DNA of 64,000 nucleotides, taken from the NCBI RefSeq assembly GCF_964340395.1, contig NC_135566.1, positions 9,256,001 to 9,320,000 of the forward strand, in the 5' to 3' direction. This document shows, one piece after another, positions 24,937 to 64,000 of the stretch. The notes under the pieces are model-generated. The model was not told the DNA's origin. It worked only from the letters and a program-made list of their open reading frames with translations, and did no database searches. Source of the DNA: Glandiceps talaboti. Taxonomy: Eukaryota > Hemichordata > Enteropneusta > Spengelidae. The position numbers were made by a program, and so were the translations under genes. How positions within the stretch are numbered: the stretch's first letter is position 1; each line of letters starts with the position of its first letter.

Positions 24937-26574
24937 CGCACGCTAAGTGCTAAGGGTAATAAGACATTAATATTACGCTGCGTGTAAACAAATTAACTAA
25001 AGGTAAAATATGCCTTTAAAAAGTCTATGTAGATTTTAATCTGTGATCTTAGGTAAATTCTCCTGTTTTCGGAAATTTGATTACTATAATGGGTTTATCA
25101 AACACGGCCAAGTTTTTGAGCAATGCTTTGAAATATATCTATTTTGCTTGTCACTAAATTTCTCCCGGACTAGTCGTTTTAATATGTGCGCCAATGGAAT
25201 GTATTGCCATCCATCCATTTGTCGTCTGGCATCATGACTGCAATGGAATCAGCCTGAACAAAACCGACAGATAGAAAGTTTCAATCTCCGACACGATTTA
25301 TATTTAACATATGATTCGAAATTTTACCATCGTATGTCAGAGATGTGTAAGGCATTTCATACCAATTACAAATAAAAAGAATTCAAGCTGGAACAGGTAC
25401 CGGAGTAGTACTGGATGCTAGTGGACAATGAGTTTTGCTGGTTGTCTTTCTCAAAGAATACAAATTTATTTTGTCGGCGTTCTTGTCTTCGATCTTTCCT
25501 TCTTCCGTGTCTATATCTTGAGGCCATTCCTTTTTTCATGCATGGAAGTCGTGACCCGTCACTTGCAATTTAAAGAGACTGCTTGAGTGAGTTTACTGAG
25601 CTTGCAATACGATCTTCAAGTAAACATCATTTTCTTTCAAAAGTCCTTACTGAGCTGACGAGTTAAAGGGACAATGGCCAACTTGAGACAGCATATCATC
25701 AACCTTTTAAGTGTTTACATATAACTCATCGATCTATATCATAAGTATGTTTACTTGTTGCCCTGAAAAGAGCATAAATATGGTATTGGTAGGTTTACGC
25801 AAGCTAATTTCTACGAATCTGAGGTCAGTGGCACTTTCGGATGCACCTAAAATGTACCTTATCATATATCTATAATCACGTCCCTATGTATTGCTATGGA
25901 GGAATAGCGATGGATAAATCGACACACGTTGCCCAACTTGAAATAACTTCAGGTGCGGGAATTTTGGACTATTTTCTTTCCCGTTGCTATGCGCGATGCT
26001 ATGCGTGTTGCAAAATTTGTTGGCATCTTGTAAGTAATTGTATGCTGTTATTGCGGAAGCCGAAAACAGTAGTTCCAGAAATTCCTCCCAAAATCGGAAA
26101 CAGTATTGTATTTGGCGATTGTGGCGAAATTACATAAAATATTGGTAAAGAAGCTTTGGATTCGACCAACGATGTGTATAAATAGTGAAGCCGACGACAG
26201 ACGGTCCGCTCCATACGATTATGAACAGCTGTAAGCTAACTGTATCAAACGCCTAGATTCTAGAACAAGACGAAGTGTGCGTTTATTTGTTATTAGAATC
26301 GGACGACAAATAGTCTGCGACTGAAGTATAGTGTTTCCATTTTGCGATTTTTGACGATTTTAGTGTTACAAAGACCTGTTTCACGCCCGTTTGGGTGATG
26401 GTGGTATGCATGCCGCTCATGATGGCAGGTACTCAACCATATACAACGTCATTTTAATTTTCCAAAACATCTGTTGTCAAATTATCATAAATATTATTAA
26501 ATACCAAACCTTTTTAACTGCTTTGTGTTTCATGTTTTCCGTTTGTTGTGCGTTCATGTGTTTCGCGCGACTCG
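24933..26574. other. Non-coding stretch with dispersed repeat G
   Basis: No gene recognised. The part at about 25440-25590 (atttattttgtcggcgttctt, ctttccttcttccgtgtct, cttgaggccatt, caatttaaagagac) recurs in decayed form at about 35770-35885 and 36960-37110. Confidence 0.45.
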
Positions 26575-26741
26575 AATGATGCATATACGTGCAAGGAGCT
26601 CGAGATATATATGAACATACCGAAATCAAAATGCCATACCATACATGTGATGACGCCTTGGCATATGTCCACATTTACAATGGACGGCGATTTATTTCCA
26701 GTATAATGTCCCTTAATGTCTCTAAAAATGTCAAAATTACT
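26575..26741 (+). repeat. Duplicated segment H, copy 1
   Basis: Nearly identical over about 165 bp to 28477-28645 (gctcgagatatatatgaaca, cgaaatcaaaatgccatacc, atacatgtgatgacgccttg, tatttccagtataatgtccc). The divergence is far lower than in the other repeats here. Confidence 0.8.
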
Positions 26742-27513
26742 TATTGCAAACATTTTTTAGCACTCCAAACACTACAAAATTAATGTGATTAGGGACAGAG
26801 CAAATGGGAATAATACACTTTGAATCGAACAAAGTACAATTACATTTGTAGTCTGTAAGATACACCGTATTTCTCCGTCCTCACCAGCCTGCTCTACCCT
26901 TGAAAGGGTTGATCGATGTATGAGGGCGACCCGTCACGCTTATCTTACTGCCTGAGACTGAATATACTTCTCAATTTGTATTTATAGTCAGATGGCTCAG
27001 CAACTTTATTGTTACATGCCGGATAAAAGCACCAAATTTGCCATGAATGTTCCTAAGGACATACTTATTAATTTTAGCTTAGGAGCCCTCTGAATATTTG
27101 CATAAAGTGATCGCAGTGACTGAAAGTGTATGACCTAGCTTGTGATTCGATATTAATCAGCGCTATCATTTAGATATAGTTATCGATACAAGTTAAACTA
27201 GTGTGGCCACGGGTTCAATGAACAAGTTTTCGCCCAAGATTTCAACTAATTATTTTAGTTTACCCCCGAATAAAATCAACTACTGATTAAGAGGTCTTAA
27301 GCAATTATTATCTACTGAGTATGTATTCGTTGTAAATGTACTTTGATTAGACTGTGTTGAACACATTAAACTTACTATTTATAATACTAAGCGAGATTTG
27401 TCCGAGGACATTTTCCGTTTCAATGAAATAGATTAGGAATTTTTAGGGATGTTAAGTTCAAGATAACGTTTGTGGGATTCATCGCTGTCGATGATACATT
27501 GTACCTGCCGACC
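26742..27513. other. Non-coding stretch
   Basis: I recognise no gene or repeat. Confidence 0.4.
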
Positions 27514-27961
27514 AAATAGCTGTGAGTATTTACTCTTTACCTCGATCAAATAGTTATAAGTTCTGTTTTTGCCAGTCAATAAGTCGAAAATCTCTCACCA
27601 TGACTGCAATACACCTTCCTCAAAGAGATTGGTTGGGATATTGCCAGGTGTTTTTATACAATCTTTGTAACGACCTGTATACAATTTGATACGCCAGCTT
27701 ATACAATTCAAGCATTCGATGTCAGAGGTGCCTAAATCCCTTCATCCTTGTCACTACTAAACGAATTGAAGTCTGGACAAATACCGGAGTACCCGGATTT
27801 CCTGAATGTTCTTCTTCTAAATTCTAAAGGTCTGTGAGATTTATCGTTTGTCTCCTCCCAAAAAGAACAATGGTTTTGCTCAACTTAGTTGTCTTTTATC
27901 TTTCATCCATGTCTAGAACTCATTGCAAGGGTATTCCTAACTTTCGCGTTGGAAATAAGGA
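27514..27961 (+). repeat. Duplicated segment F, copy 2
   Basis: Partner of 24032-24450. It is about 30 bp longer through internal indels. Confidence 0.7.
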
Positions 27962-28476
27962 ACCCGTCAATTGCATTTTAAAGAGTCTAATTATAAATAT
28001 AATTTGGAAGAATACTGAGTTTGAAATAAGATCTACTTGTCAGGTAAATATCTTTTTCTGCCAAACATTACAGAGCTGATCAGGAAACAAATTTCCACCT
28101 AATACCGAAATACTTCCCCGTCAGGTTATGTTGTATCCAAGGGTAACAGTGATCACTTAAATATACACAAACACATTCCAAGGTCTTAACTTAACTACCT
28201 GAAAGTTGTGCTTTTCCTGTTAGGCAATAGGTAAACCAACATGGGGAAATGTTTACTTTTTAGCCAATTCATTCCAGCCATTCCACGTTTGTTATGGGAA
28301 ATGTAAAACCTAGGGATGATTACCCAACTGATTTTATCAGGCAAGAGTGTGGGAATTGTACACGGGGATACAACACTCATGCAAGCAGTGCTGTCGGCAC
28401 CTATTATATTCTCCATAATCCTAGTCAGGTTTTAGGAATTGTTTTGATCTCAGATGTATTGCCATTTCATTACACA

Positions 28477-28645
28477 ATGATGCATGCACGTGCAAGGGGC
28501 TCGAGATATATATGAACACATCGAAATCAAAATGCCATACCATACATGTGATGACGCCTTGGCATATGTCCAGATTTACAACGGACGACGATTTATTTCC
28601 AGTATAATGTCCCTTAATGTCTCTAAAAATGTCAAAGTTGTTTTA
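28477..28645 (+). repeat. Duplicated segment H, copy 2
   Basis: Partner of 26575-26741, on the same strand about 1.9 kb away. Confidence 0.8.
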
Positions 28646-30600
28646 ATGCAAACACATTTTATCACTTCAAGAGGTATATGATAAAACCTCTGTCGTAAGG
28701 CTTACGACATGACCCGTCCACCTAAAGTCGGGCCCTTGCGATCCGCCGCACGACCTCGGCCCGCAAAACATTTATCCAGGCGTAAAGTTTATTATCGAAT
28801 AATTTATTCAGTTTAGTAGACTGTTTAGTTGTCTAATTCTTCACAATAAACAAAAATATCGCAGAGAAAATGTTCAGTTCTAGTCCATGCCCCTTACAAA
28901 GCAGATTCCCATCTAGGAGTGGAACTCCTATGAAGAGAACTCCATTTTGAACTCTTGACTAACTGATTTTTATGCTATACCAACATTGGTAAAGACTTAA
29001 TTTTGAGCCAACTTTACCCCTTCTAATTAATCAATGTGTACGTCATAGGAAAAACATCACCATTAGAGTAGAGTCACTTTGTGTTAAAAACCTTTACACG
29101 GGAAGCGAACTCTCAGTCATACAGTCAGTAATATTCAGTTGATGGCTAGATTTACAGGGTTTAAAAAAGTATGTCGACTGTATACCGGTTTATAAAAACA
29201 CTTTCTCACAATGTCTTTTAAATGCGATTACCAACGCTACCAACAATTGCATATACTTTTGAAAATTTTTGAAGTTTGATAAATATGAAAATCTTTTCAT
29301 TTTTTGTACTTCAAATGTCATTTGACAATTTTAAAATTAAAGAGTAACTATTTCATGTAATTATTTCGTAACTTTCTGTGGATTAAATTATTTCTCTGTA
29401 AAATGAGTAGTTGAATTCGCCCGGCCTTGTTTCTAGCAGTGGTCACCGCTGGCTGTTGTTACTACTTATGATTATTGCTATGAACAGTTTCTTTTATTTG
29501 GGTTACATATTATAGGGTGAAAGTATTGACCTTTAACAGTGAATGGTGACATATCAGGGGATATGTATGTCCAGTTGAGGGTTAATTAGTGGGAAAATGT
29601 TAAAGTATTGTAAGATATTCCACAAACTTGAAGTTGTTGCTCCGTAATAACTGGTCTCAACGAAGTTCTTAGATTACTAGTTTTTCGCTTCAGACTGTGG
29701 TACCTAGGAATAGGCTGGTAACAGCTTTTTCTGTTCAACGGTCAATAATTGTCATGGTGTGGGATTGAATTGTCTAATCATTCAAGCCAACGACTGTCCC
29801 AGCCTGTCAATTTTAATCTCACCTTATGAACCTGTACGTAATGCAAGTACGTCTTTTAAGAAAAACAGTTCAGCAGTCAACGTTCTATACACAGTTGTTC
29901 TTTCCTCGCCATAAACTCAACGTCACTGATAGAGATCTCACATTTTACTCTTTCTAGCTTTAACTACTGTAGTATTGAAGTTATAGTCAGCCCACTACTA
30001 TTAGTATGCTATCAGTGACGACATCGAATTTGATGAAAGCTATACTTTGCCATCTTCAGTTAATGGTCATTCTTTAAATTGTCTAGAATCTGTTCATTTA
30101 CAAGATCTTACAAATTTCTGTATCACATGACAACCAAGTTTAAAAACCGATAATACAGTAACATTATTCGAACAAATCAATCAGTTATAATTACTCACAG
30201 TTTATGTTGATTAATCACTGAAGATCTTTGGTCACCTCGTACTGTCTTCTCCTGTGGTGTGAGTTAGATAAGACGATATTTCAGAGTAGAGATCATTTAT
30301 GAATAGTTAGGTGAGTCGACTTTTCATAGGAACGCGCTTTTGTGGTGCAGGGTGCACACTATACTTAACACATATATTTCAAATTCAAACACCGCATATT
30401 GTACACTTATTCATTTTATGATCATTTCCCAGATTCGACACTCAAACATTCCTTAAAATGTTTATTTGCTAGTCTTTTTGATTTGCTATTGGTGTATGAC
30501 AGGTTGCTATTCGCTAACAGCATAATGGAATAGTCCGAAATCCAACATCGTCAACAGCTCATAATAGTTCATTCACGTCTTATTACTGAGACGCTGGGGG
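28646..30600. other. Upstream region of the large lipid-transfer gene
   Basis: No gene recognised. It would contain any proximal regulatory region of the gene starting at 30682. I saw no clear motif cluster beyond the TATA box listed separately. Confidence 0.4.
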
Positions 30601-30604
30601 TGCG

Positions 30605-30637
30605 TATAAAATCTTTGTCCGACAACAATTCATTTTC
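30605..30637 (+). promoter_or_regulatory. TATA box and initiator of the large gene
   Basis: TATAAAA lies at 30605-30611. A word fitting the initiator consensus YYANWYY (tcatttt) lies at 30630-30636 with its A at 30632, 27 bases from the start of the TATA box, as expected for an RNA polymerase II core promoter. The first ATG in the coding frame is at 30682, so the predicted 5' UTR is about 50 nt. Based on spacing and consensus only. Confidence 0.55.
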
Positions 30638-30681
30638 TATTATTGACTTTGACTGTCCAAAAAGAAGACACCTACCTAGTT

Positions 30682-64000
<33,319 letters not shown>

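Overview
This is animal nuclear DNA. Genes are split into short exons with canonical GT-AG splice sites, the background is AT-rich, and microsatellites, fold-back (inverted-repeat) elements and a degenerate tRNA-derived SINE are abundant. Nothing bacterial or organellar is visible. The SINE and the type of large lipid transfer protein suggest a marine invertebrate, such as a hemichordate, cephalochordate, echinoderm relative or lophotrochozoan. The sequence alone does not settle which.

Layout. (1) About 1.9-4.5 kb, minus strand: five consecutive exons of a partial extracellular-protein gene with a cysteine-rich exon, a textbook EGF-like exon and three exons of unrecognised sequence. All splice phases agree. 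(2) About 4.8-30.6 kb: a gene-poor, repeat-dominated region. It has several fold-back families, a tandem array of ~146-bp units ending in (GACA)n, a SINE, dispersed duplications, and (TA)n and (CA)n tracts. No convincing host exon was found there. (3) 30.6-64 kb, plus strand: one very large gene. A TATA box and initiator precede the ATG at 30682. I could chain 35 exons through the end of the window with every splice phase matching and no stop, giving 1,818 codons (5,454 nt); the gene continues beyond 64000.

The protein has a signal peptide and then an N-terminal lipid-transport module of the vitellogenin/apolipoprotein B/MTP type (about residues 30-605). An RRRR cleavage site follows, then a helical region, then a LECT2-like M23-peptidase-fold domain (about 1028-1138). 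That domain seems to have lost some of the zinc and catalytic ligands. A second polybasic site (RKRKRR), a cysteine-containing beta module and a third polybasic site (RKRR) come next, followed by a hydrophobic beta-rich region and another cysteine module running off the window. A lipid-transfer N-terminus joined to a LECT2/M23-like domain and several predicted proprotein-convertase sites is the most unusual thing here.

The introns of the large gene carry many repeats. These include a hairpin element inside (TA)n tracts in two introns and, antisense in intron 5, a decayed retrotransposon gag-like sequence with a CCHC zinc knuckle.
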